Assembly: GCA_965205965.1 (NCBI GenBank)
Contig: CBDBHT010000008.1
Coordinates: 1,054,001-1,118,000, forward strand
Origin: Bin55 sp965205965
GTDB lineage: Bacteria > Pseudomonadota > Gammaproteobacteria > Pseudomonadales > Azotimanducaceae
Length of the DNA stretch: 64,000 nucleotides
Direction of reading: 5' to 3'
Positions within the stretch are counted from its first letter, which is position 1, and the number at the start of each line of letters is the position of its first letter. Positions 57,097 to 64,000 of this stretch are shown here, in pieces. The notes below the pieces were generated by a model. The model did no database searches. It had not been told where the DNA came from and saw nothing but the letters and a program-made list of their open reading frames with translations. Position numbers and translations under genes: made by a program.

Positions 57097-58455
57097 TCAG
57101 AAACGAACATTGCAGGCAATCCGCATTTCGCGCGGACCAGAACCAGGTTCGATCACAACTTCACGACGGGCTTCACGATATCCGCGTCGTGTGCCAATTA
57201 ACAAATACGTACCTGGGAGTATCTCAAGTCTTCGAGATTTGAATCTTCCCACATCCCGACCTGGCTGGATACGTACCATAGTTTTGTTGTCCGATAGGAG
57301 CGTCACCGTTATTGGAGTCGTGTGTTGGACGTACAGCCGAAATAGCCGTGCTCTTTTAGCGTTGACCCGTTCACCGTACGAATGGTTTTCCGTCTGGTCC
57401 AGCAAAGACTTGATAGCTTCTCTATTTTGCTTATCGAGTACATCGGATGCTACGACTATATATTTGTCGAGTGAATCTTCGATAGCGATAATATCGTTTA
57501 CGCGTCTTAGTTCCCGATCCGCGTGTTCGTTTTCGGGATCCAACCGTATCAATGCTTGAAGAACCTCTGCACCAGCGACCCAGTCCTCACTTTCCAATCG
57601 CTTCGGATACTCAAGCTGATATCTGCTGACCAGTGCTTGTTGGACTTCCAGCTCAATAGAGCGTAACGCGTCAATCGCCACGGTAGAGTCTGGCCTCAGC
57701 TCAAGTGCTTCAGTAAACATCTTAGAGGCTTCCAGCCACTGTTTTGAATCCATGTGTTGATATCCGAGCGTTATCAAATCCTTGAAAGTTTGATCACGTT
57801 TGAAGCTTGAAATATCCTTCCGCAGATTTACTAGTACGTTCGTCCACACTCCCGAGGGAACTTCGGCGATTCTATTTTCAGCTTCTTTTATTCTGCCGAC
57901 TGCCACTAATCGTTTGATCTGATCTATTTCAGGCTGAAGCGCAACCGCCTGCTGCGCCAGCTCCAGACTGTCCTGAATCTCAGTGGATTGCGGAAACCAT
58001 TCAATGATCCGTTCGTACCCGGTGAGTGCCGCACCGTACGCTTCGGAACTTAACTGTTCCTCTGATTGTTTACGCAGTTCCTCAGCAGTAGATTGGAATA
58101 CTTCATCAAGGTACGTTAATGATTCCAATGCTTTTTCGTATACCCTGACTGCTTCATTGAATCGTTTGCCGTCATACAAGCCACTACCTTTTTGGTATCC
58201 GGTTCTAGCGTCATTTAGAATCGAAGCATCCCATGGCGGGTTCCCCACCGTTTCCAATCGACCTAGAAGCAATTCCATTCTAGCTTGCATTTCGAATGCC
58301 TCTTGTTGACGTTCTTGACAAATTACTGATTCAACTGCTTCTCCTTCGCAACTTTGAGCGTGCGCCTGTTGCCGTGCCCCAATTGAGAGAGCTACAATAG
58401 AAATGACGCAGCCCCAAACTGCGCAGCGTCTAATTTGATCTGGGCCCGAGCCCAT
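57097..58455 (-). CDS. Exported helical-repeat (TPR-like) protein
   Basis: 452 residues with a cleavable-looking signal (VWGCVISIVALSIGARQQAHAQ, split here as residues 14-35). The mature part carries TPR-like helix pairs (YDGKRFNEAVRVYEKALES; SKQWLEASKMFTEALELRPD; SEDWVAGAEVLQALIRLDPE). The C-terminal 70 residues look like a beta-rich PEGA-type module (VTLLSDNKTMVRIQPG, RRLEILPGTYLLIGTRRGYR) related in style to the repeats of the next gene. TPR plus PEGA points to protein-protein interaction in the periplasm. It is preceded by the 445-residue gene with a 70-base gap. Confidence 0.7.
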   Translation of the reverse strand: MGSGPDQIRRCAVWGCVISIVALSIGARQQAHAQSCEGEAVESVICQERQQEAFEMQARMELLLGRLETVGNPPWDASILNDARTGYQKGSGLYDGKRFNEAVRVYEKALESLTYLDEVFQSTAEELRKQSEEQLSSEAYGAALTGYERIIEWFPQSTEIQDSLELAQQAVALQPEIDQIKRLVAVGRIKEAENRIAEVPSGVWTNVLVNLRKDISSFKRDQTFKDLITLGYQHMDSKQWLEASKMFTEALELRPDSTVAIDALRSIELEVQQALVSRYQLEYPKRLESEDWVAGAEVLQALIRLDPENEHADRELRRVNDIIAIEDSLDKYIVVASDVLDKQNREAIKSLLDQTENHSYGERVNAKRARLFRLYVQHTTPITVTLLSDNKTMVRIQPGRDVGRFKSRRLEILPGTYLLIGTRRGYREARREVVIEPGSGPREMRIACNVRF

Positions 58456-58525
58456 TATGGATTTAGGAACACCTCAAATGCTGGCTGGATTGCCAGTCTT
58501 GTCGGACAATAACCAACACAACCTG

Positions 58526-59863
58526 TTACGGCTTTCTTTCATCGTCCAAGATTTTTACCGCCAGTAAGTCTCGCCCTTCATCGTGGTAAATTTCATTTAA
58601 CAGTTCTCGCCACTGAATGAACTGCTCCTGAGCCGTGCCCGTTAGTGTTCTGACTTCACCATCTAGGCTGATGCGGGTTTGGCGGTACGAATCATGCATT
58701 GACTTGCTTAGTTCGTTCAGATGGTCCACCGCGTCCCGTCTATGTGCGTTATCAACAAAACTTGATACGATCAAGGCACCTCCGCCGAGTGCTCCGAGAG
58801 TCACTGCATTCATAGCCGATCGGTCTCCCTCCAGCGCAGTCCCATCAAGTGCCGCAGCAGCTGATGCGGCAACCAGCAATCCTCCACCTATTGCTTTGAG
58901 ATTTCGAGAGCGTCGTTTCAACCGCATTTCCCGAGCGACCACAAAAGAATCCTTTTGCCATAGCTCGTACGAATCACCAATTTCGGCAACAAAGCTATCG
59001 TACCGAGCGTTGACGCGTTCAGTAAAAGCATCGTCTCTACTTTTAACACTTTCAATGCGTGACCACTCCTTACCATCCATGTTAGGTAATTGCTTAATCC
59101 CTATAACGCTTTCCTTTACAGAAAGTGAAGGGCCGTACTCTTCCGGTGAGAAAAACTGAGCAAATACCAACGCACGCGTTGCAACGATCCGGTCGATTTC
59201 CGACATTCTCGGAGATTCGCCTTTCTCAAGTGCTTTATTCTTTTCAATCCGCTTAACATGCTTTTTAGCTTTGTCCTTCAACACTTCATACACCGACTCC
59301 GCGATCTGGTAGTAGAGCGGGTCGAACGGATCAACATCTACGTTTTCATGGCGTTCATGCCATCCGGGCGGCACCCGGTGTTTCACAGTCCGAGGGGGGA
59401 TCCAATAAACACCTCGGGCATCGACTACCTCGTATCTAATTGCAAGCAACTCTCCGTTACTTTCGATTATCGATCCAAGCAGAAAGACGTCAGCACTAAC
59501 ACTCGCATTTGGCGACACAACAAGCGAATCGAACTGATTAAACGTCCGCATATGTTCTCTAATTTTTATCGCCGATCGCACTGCTTCAATCCGCCGCAAT
59601 TCCGGCCAGATTCCTTCGTGAAGCTGTACCTCCACATTCGACGGAATATTCGCGTCCAATACGGGGACGGCAAATCGCATGGAAGGAATATTCATACGCG
59701 ATTTCAGCGGTTGATCTACCCCGGGCATTGGTAGTGTCGTCGGGATCGCTTCTTTTTGTATCGCGGGACCGACCAATACTCCGCTCGCTGGGACTGCGTA
59801 AAAATAAATCAACATCAAACACGCGCAGTAAGTAGTTTTACTCCACCGACAAATACACGTCAT
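58526..59863 (-). CDS. Exported protein, CsgG/LpoB-like domain possible
   Basis: 445 residues, starting at an ATG with GGAG 10 bases upstream. The N-terminus is a signal-like segment (ACLMLIYFYAVPASG). Residues about 60-195 alternate beta and helix, with SADVFLLGSIIE and IRYEVVDARGVYWIPPRT, a pattern resembling CsgG or LpoB; I hold this loosely. Residues 322-370 have two glycine/alanine-rich hydrophobic segments (AIGGGLLVAASAAAA and TLGALGGGALIVSSF) that could insert in a membrane. The C-terminus is helical. It overlaps no neighbour and sits 12 bases after the long low-complexity gene. Confidence 0.6.
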   Translation of the reverse strand: MTCICRWSKTTYCACLMLIYFYAVPASGVLVGPAIQKEAIPTTLPMPGVDQPLKSRMNIPSMRFAVPVLDANIPSNVEVQLHEGIWPELRRIEAVRSAIKIREHMRTFNQFDSLVVSPNASVSADVFLLGSIIESNGELLAIRYEVVDARGVYWIPPRTVKHRVPPGWHERHENVDVDPFDPLYYQIAESVYEVLKDKAKKHVKRIEKNKALEKGESPRMSEIDRIVATRALVFAQFFSPEEYGPSLSVKESVIGIKQLPNMDGKEWSRIESVKSRDDAFTERVNARYDSFVAEIGDSYELWQKDSFVVAREMRLKRRSRNLKAIGGGLLVAASAAAALDGTALEGDRSAMNAVTLGALGGGALIVSSFVDNAHRRDAVDHLNELSKSMHDSYRQTRISLDGEVRTLTGTAQEQFIQWRELLNEIYHDEGRDLLAVKILDDERKP

Positions 59864-59875
59864 CGCCCGTTGCTC

Positions 59876-61753
59876 CTACTTTGATTTATGTTTGACGTAA
59901 TTGTTGTATTGTTCCCACAAAGCTTTCTTCATTTCTGGGTCAGTTTCGTTCTCCGCGGCCTCGCGAATCATTCTCGCCACATCATCTTCAACCAATTCGT
60001 TTGTAGCGGTCAAGGCACCGTTGTTGTCGGCTGATGATTCGACCTCATGGACGTCCTGATCACGATTATGGTCAGTCGGAGTACTGTTGTTTGACGGGTT
60101 TTTTCGGCCAGGGTTCGCATGCCTTGACGAGCCAGTGAAAGGAACCGTCTCACTGCTTTTATTGTCGTCCGCTTCTTCGGTTCCAATTTTGTTTTTCTTA
60201 TGGATCAGATCCCGTTCGGACCCTCCAGGTCCGGTAGATTGAGATTGATTGGATCTCGTACCTTCTTGCCCCCCAGATACTATACCCAACTGGTTCAATT
60301 CCTCATCAAATTCTTGAAGTTTATGACGTAGCTCCACGTTTGCCGTTTGTCCATTAGCTGAATTTTTCGTCGATTGGCGATTCGGGGAACCTGCTTCCGA
60401 GGCTTCTTCATTTATCGCCGCGGACTCTATCAGTCCATCTTCCCCCGAATGTTCACTCTGCCGGATATCCTCGCGTCGTTGATTCGTATTTGGTTGCGTT
60501 GTGGGTTTGTAAGGCGTGCTTGGATCAGTGCCAACACCATTGCTGAGGTCAGTTTCACTTTCGCTAGTAGGTAAGGACTTAGCAGTGTCCTTCGAAGATG
60601 GCTTCTCGCGATCATCTCCTAATTCATCTTCCTGGACTACACCTACATCATCCAAATCGAACTGCCGGAGCTTTCGAGCAAGTTCCTCACTAGGAGGTAC
60701 ACCAACAGTTGGAACAACATCCGGCATTGCATCCACGGAAGCACCAACCGAACCATTCACGGAAGTACTAGCTGGTACCCCCTCATTCGAGGAATTTGAT
60801 TTGTTTACGTTTTGCTCTCGTGAATTACCGGGATCATTCGAGAAGATCCGAAGCATTTGAGCAAGATTTACAAGATGCAAGGTTGTATCTTCTACGAAGG
60901 CATTTTGGGATTTTTCTTTGCCATCGGCTGGAATTGACCCTTGCTGATTCCGTGTTTCGCTCAAGTTATCGGCAAGGTGCCGAAGCTTGGTGATGAGCTC
61001 CGTGTTCGAAGAACTACCAGCATGTGGAGTAACTTCCGGTTCGGATCGCTTTACTTGGTGACTCTCTGAGATACCGTCACCGGCCCCGGTACTGCCTTCT
61101 GAGGAGTCTTGTATCGTGCCAGCGGCTCCTGAATCACTCCCGGCCTGTTCACCTGAAGGATTTAGTACGTGTGGAGTCTTGGCATTTCTTACGCTTTCAC
61201 GTTCTTCATCTCGCCGTTCTAAAATATTTGCAAACTGCACCAGTTGATGCGCTAGTTCTTTATTAAGCTTTTCTCCACTCTCCTCGGAGACATTCAAGTT
61301 GGCGTTCGCGAGATCATGATTAGTTAGCGGACCCTCAGCGTTTTCTGCGAGGTTTGCTTCGTCACCGGATCGGGATATAGATGCCTTTTTCAATGCTTCA
61401 CCGCCATCGTTTTGCGTTTTCTGGATTAACCAGCTGACGCATTGATTCAACTGCTGCAGGTCGGCAGAATCGATCGTAGACTGCTCCGTGTCTTTTAAAG
61501 TATCGGCATAATGTTTTTCTTCAACGGCCAGAGTTAGAAGATCACAATCTGTTTGACTTTCAGTCGCAAGCGAGACCGGGACTAACACGACCATACTCGC
61601 CACAAGCAAATAGCGAGTTAGTTTCTTCTCTAGAAACCGGCCGTAGGCCGTAGTATGTACCAGCCTAGTACACTCCTGGTCTGAAATATCAGAATGCATA
61701 TATCTTTTTGGCTTTCTAGTCGAGATACGCCGATTCACAATCTCTACGGGCAT
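59876..61753 (-). CDS. Long low-complexity exported protein, five helix repeats
   Basis: 625 residues (607 if the ATG at 61699 is used). A hydrophobic segment at 48-63 (YLLVASMVVLVPVSLA) looks like a signal or anchor. The rest is mostly Ser/Asn/Glu/Gly-rich and probably disordered, broken by five short amphipathic helices of one pattern: 162-178 (LNKELAHQLVQFANIL), 248-264 (NTELITKLRHLADNL), 288-303 (TTLHLVNLAQMLRI), 353-367 (SEELARKLRQFD) and 470-487 (VELRHKLQEFDEEL). The C-terminal DDVARMIREAAENETDPEMK is another helix. No family recognised. It is the first gene of the block, so the promoter should lie upstream of 61753. Confidence 0.65.
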   Translation of the reverse strand: MPVEIVNRRISTRKPKRYMHSDISDQECTRLVHTTAYGRFLEKKLTRYLLVASMVVLVPVSLATESQTDCDLLTLAVEEKHYADTLKDTEQSTIDSADLQQLNQCVSWLIQKTQNDGGEALKKASISRSGDEANLAENAEGPLTNHDLANANLNVSEESGEKLNKELAHQLVQFANILERRDEERESVRNAKTPHVLNPSGEQAGSDSGAAGTIQDSSEGSTGAGDGISESHQVKRSEPEVTPHAGSSSNTELITKLRHLADNLSETRNQQGSIPADGKEKSQNAFVEDTTLHLVNLAQMLRIFSNDPGNSREQNVNKSNSSNEGVPASTSVNGSVGASVDAMPDVVPTVGVPPSEELARKLRQFDLDDVGVVQEDELGDDREKPSSKDTAKSLPTSESETDLSNGVGTDPSTPYKPTTQPNTNQRREDIRQSEHSGEDGLIESAAINEEASEAGSPNRQSTKNSANGQTANVELRHKLQEFDEELNQLGIVSGGQEGTRSNQSQSTGPGGSERDLIHKKNKIGTEEADDNKSSETVPFTGSSRHANPGRKNPSNNSTPTDHNRDQDVHEVESSADNNGALTATNELVEDDVARMIREAAENETDPEMKKALWEQYNNYVKHKSK

Positions 61754-62060
61754 TTCAGGAACATGCGTCTATGCCCAAATAAGGCTCACTATGAAATTCC
61801 CCACAAATTGGCATAAACTTTAGCACCCTTCTAAACGTCACCATAAGACAGATAATACATTACCAAAGTTCGATGCCTTGACCTCTAGGAGGCTGTCCGA
61901 GAATAGGGGAATCTCTATTGGAAACCTCTATTAACCCATAGGACTTCTACTATTCAAAATAAATAATTCTTGTAAATCAATACTTTATATAGGAGTGATT
62001 TGTCAAAACAGTAATAAATAGAGGGTCCCCTCAGGTTGACCCCATTCTCGGACAGCCTCC
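61754..62060. other. Gene-free stretch filled by a nested repeat
   Basis: 307 bases between the first gene of the block and the IS630 copy. It contains the presumed promoter of the block, which I could not pin to clear boxes, and the 179-bp element at 61885-62063. Confidence 0.5.
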
Positions 62061-62063
62061 TAG
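61885..62063. mobile_element. 179-bp element with 20-bp perfect inverted repeats
   Basis: The ends are CTAGGAGGCTGTCCGAGAAT (61885-61904) and its exact complement (62044-62063). Too short for a transposase, so a MITE-like element. The repeat copy 61906-62030 fills almost its entire interior, and an IS630 copy begins at its right edge, showing successive insertions. Confidence 0.7.
61906..62030. repeat. MITE-like repeat, copy 2
   Basis: Shares GATTTGTCAAAACAGTAATA and AATAAATAGAGGGTCCCC-type sequence with copies at 35591-35694 and 63821-63932. The left end ggggaatctctatt matches the inverted right end ggggaccctctatt with two mismatches. A tandem echo of the left end (aacctctatt) follows. Confidence 0.6.
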
Positions 62064-63279
62064 TAGGCCATCACTTTTGTATTGATGGGTAAAGTGATTT
62101 CAGTTTGATCCGTGCGTCGGCGGTCGTGAATCGCCAGTCCACTCGCACGGCGTCGCGGTTCCTTCGCTGCTGCCAAGCATCGACTTCACGGCGTAGGGTT
62201 TCGCGGTCGGGCAGACGACGGTTCAGGCATTGTGGCCGACCATCGCACCGATCTCAATCTCGGCCATGTTCAACCAGCTGCCGTGCTTGGGCGTATAGTG
62301 GATCTCCAGACGCTCGGCGATGCGCCGTGCCTCGGCCGGCTCGAATGCCTCGTAGAACGAAGCCGGGGCATGCGTGTTCAAGTTGTCCATGACCAGCACG
62401 ATACGCTTATCCGGGTAGTCTTCGTCCACCAACCGTTGGATCTGCCGTGCCCAGTCGACTTTCGTGCGTTGCTTCGTCACGTCCACGCGTCGCCAACCTT
62501 CCAGTGGTGCGAACAGCATAAACAGGTTGCTTACACCGTTGCGTTCGTACTCATAGTCGTACGTCGCGGGCACTCCGGGTTCGGCTGGCCGCGGAACCCG
62601 CACTTCCTTCACCTGCTGCCGATGGGTCTCGTCCATGCACACCAGCACCTCATCGTCCTGGTATTCCCGATGATACACCTCCAGGATGTCCTCCATGGCG
62701 TACGCAAACTGCGCATCCGACTTCAGGGGAATGCACCAGCATTGCTTCAACCACGGTTTAAGGTCGTTTCTTTTAGCGTACGACGAACCGTCTCCCGACT
62801 CACGCCATCCACGATCTCGCACTCCACCAAGCGATCCGCGAGCAAGCGCAACGACCACCGCGCGTAGCCCTCCGGGGGATCGCCACCAGCCGAGCTTCCG
62901 CCTCCCCATCCAGAACCTTCGCCCGCCGGTTCAACTGCTCCTTCCGGTTCAGAGCCGCCTCCAGTCCCTCCTCCACACAACGCCGACGCACTCGCGCCAC
63001 CGTCGCTACCCCAAGGCCCAGGGCCTCCGCAATCTCACCATCCGTCCGTCCGCCATCCTCCCGACATTCATCGCACTGCAACAGAATACGCCCATGCGTC
63101 TGCTTCCGGGCTGATACCCGACCCTTCGTCGTTAGTGCCTTCAACTCTTCACGTTCTTCCGCCGTCAACTTCACCCGATACCTCTTGCTAGTCATCCAGA
63201 ACTCTCCTTGTTCATCGGGACACCCGAAAACACCCATAATACCCTACTAACCTATCAATTCAATGGAGATGGACTACTA
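62061..63279. mobile_element. IS630-family insertion sequence, inactive
   Basis: The ends are TAGTAGGCCATC (62061-62072) and the inverted GATGGACTACTA (63268-63279), 11 of 12 matching, each beginning with the TA expected as IS630 target duplication. It carries one transposase gene on the minus strand that is frameshifted. Confidence 0.75.
62071..63195 (-). pseudogene. IS630 transposase, three frameshifts
   Basis: Starts at 63195 with AAGGAGAG upstream (MTSKRYRVKLTAEEREELKA, then a helix-turn-helix region GEIAEALGLGVATVARVRRR). Frame changes are needed near 62880 (before PPEGYARWSLRLLADRL), near 62768 (a missing A in LKENDLKPW) and near 62228 (before QCLNRRLPDRETLRREVDAW). The DDE residues survive in VCMDETHRQQ, VLVMDNLNTH and HGSWLNMAEIEIG. 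The natural stop lies in the terminal repeat at 62071-62073. Without recoding it cannot make a full transposase. Confidence 0.85.
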
Positions 63280-63298
63280 GTAGGATAGTTGTATAGCT

Positions 63299-63380
63299 TG
63301 GATAATGCACGAAATAAGACAGCAAAGCTCCTATCATTCGATATCATTCAGGTACTTAAGTTACCTATCGAAGGAACAGC
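63299..63380 (+). repeat. Copy 2 of a diverged ~80-bp repeat
   Basis: Matches 10059-10140 (gataatgcacgaa, aagac-gcaa, cctat-attcgata-cattca). Neither copy has recognisable termini. Here it is the 5' part of an open 44-codon frame. Confidence 0.5.
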
Positions 63381-63439
63381 GAGATGCATTAGCTGCAGAG
63401 TTGCTAGATATCAAGAAAAAACGAATTCAGAGCCAGTAG
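63305..63439 (+). CDS. 44-residue open frame, possible small protein
   Basis: ATG CAC GAA at 63305 runs to TAG at 63437. The product begins MHEIRQQSSYHSISFRYLSY and ends in a helix-forming stretch (KEQRDALAAELLDIKKKRI). No ribosome site is visible. The related sequence at 10059 is interrupted by a stop, so if this was a gene it was once present twice. It may be the start of a lost transposon protein. Confidence 0.25.
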   Translation: MHEIRQQSSYHSISFRYLSYLSKEQRDALAAELLDIKKKRIQSQ

Positions 63440-63470
63440 TTAACTTGACTGCCAAACAAGATACTCATTA

Positions 63471-63791
63471 ATGAGTGACTCCAAAACACTAGAAAAAGAC
63501 AATCACAAACTTAGAGCAGCATTGGATGAAGCCGTCGCTGATATTCAAATGCTGTTAAGGGAACTACAAGTAGCTGACGTTGAGATTAAACAGTTACGTT
63601 CAAAATTGAACGAACAAGATGACTCAGACAACGCACGAGTGAGTGATTTCTCCATCCATGCAACGCCTGAAGAAGTCACCCGAAGTCTATTCAGTGACAA
63701 TGATCGTCAAACGCATAGAACCAATCAAATTAGTAACATACAAAATCGATTACATGACCGTTATGGTCCTATTATTTCGTCATTCGGATGA
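63471..63791 (+). CDS. Short coiled-coil protein, unknown
   Basis: 106 residues. The first half (about 8-50) is a clear heptad-rich coiled coil (LRAALDEAVADIQMLLRELQ, then EIKQLRSKLNEQ); the second half is polar. It lies 31 bases after the 44-codon frame. No ribosome binding site is obvious and no family is recognised. It could be an accessory protein of a mobile element. Confidence 0.35.
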   Translation: MSDSKTLEKDNHKLRAALDEAVADIQMLLRELQVADVEIKQLRSKLNEQDDSDNARVSDFSIHATPEEVTRSLFSDNDRQTHRTNQISNIQNRLHDRYGPIISSFG

Positions 63792-63820
63792 TACGTCAAA
63801 ATCCGTCACTATTTTGATAA

Positions 63821-63932
63821 GGGCACCTCTATTTAATCTGCAATCCTTCCACTATCCGAAATAATAATCTTTAAAAATCAAATAGTTACATATAGCATGA
63901 TTCGTCAAAACGGCAATAAATAGAGGTGCCCA
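63821..63932. repeat. MITE-like repeat, copy 3
   Basis: The best-preserved copy: 15-bp perfect inverted ends GGGCACCTCTATTTA (63821-63835) and TAAATAGAGGTGCCC (63918-63932) around an AT-rich 82-bp core containing GATTCGTCAAAACGGCAATA. Non-coding. The remainder of the window (63933-64000) shows nothing further. Confidence 0.75.
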
Positions 63933-64000
63933 TAAGTTCCTTCTGCTTTATGTGTAATACCCCTTCCTAAACTCATTACTGATAGATTTTCATGTCGCTC

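Overview
The window comes from a gammaproteobacterium of moderate GC content that I cannot place to genus. Grounds for this are bamC next to dapA, a BepA-type periplasmic protease, a quinolinate synthase with the gammaproteobacterial CxxCxxC arrangement, a PA0069-type radical SAM protein, a TonB-dependent receptor with a clear TonB box, and one uninterrupted block tuf-trp tRNA-secE-nusG-rplKAJL-rpoBC-rpsLG-fusA-S10-spc-alpha. Layout: 1-2.3 kb is degraded DNA with a 370-bp inverted-repeat element, tRNA-Ser(CGA) and a frameshifted AlbA/RecG-like gene. 2.3-9.8 kb is ordinary housekeeping DNA: a WalJ-like hydrolase, bamC, dapA, a PerM-like permease and a TusA protein on the minus strand, a BepA-like protease on the plus strand, then nadA and a DNA repair methyltransferase on the minus strand. 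9.8-11.2 kb is an insertion-sequence graveyard. 11.2-21 kb holds a NERD/zinc-finger protein, an FAD monooxygenase, a radical SAM protein, a TonB-dependent receptor and uvrA. 20.9-52.5 kb is the translation/transcription super-cluster, all on the minus strand: tRNA-Tyr, -Gly, -Thr, tuf, tRNA-Trp, secE, nusG, rplKAJL, rpoBC, rpsL, rpsG, fusA, the remains of a second tuf, then the S10, spc and alpha operons ending in rplQ. It is coherent except at the fusA-rpsJ junction, where tufA has decayed, a mobile repeat has landed and a small exported ORF has appeared, and at the rpsJ-rplC junction, which has an unusual structured gap. Sigma70-like promoters can be read in front of the tRNA-tuf block, rpsL and rpsJ. 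52.7-61.8 kb carries the most interesting block: six or seven minus-strand genes of mostly unknown function encoding (in transcription order) a long low-complexity exported protein with five helical repeats, an exported protein with glycine-rich hydrophobic segments, an exported TPR-like protein, a membrane-anchored PEGA/formylglycine-enzyme-fold protein, a small exported protein, a MotA/TolQ/ExbB-type channel and a TM-coiled-coil-vWA protein. I read these as a candidate proton-motive-force-driven envelope machine in which the vWA protein takes the place of MotB/ExbD/TolR; this is inference. 61.8-64 kb is a nest of mobile DNA: three or more generations of inverted-repeat elements and a broken IS630 transposase. 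One 100-125 bp MITE-like family has copies at 35.6, 61.9 and 63.8 kb.
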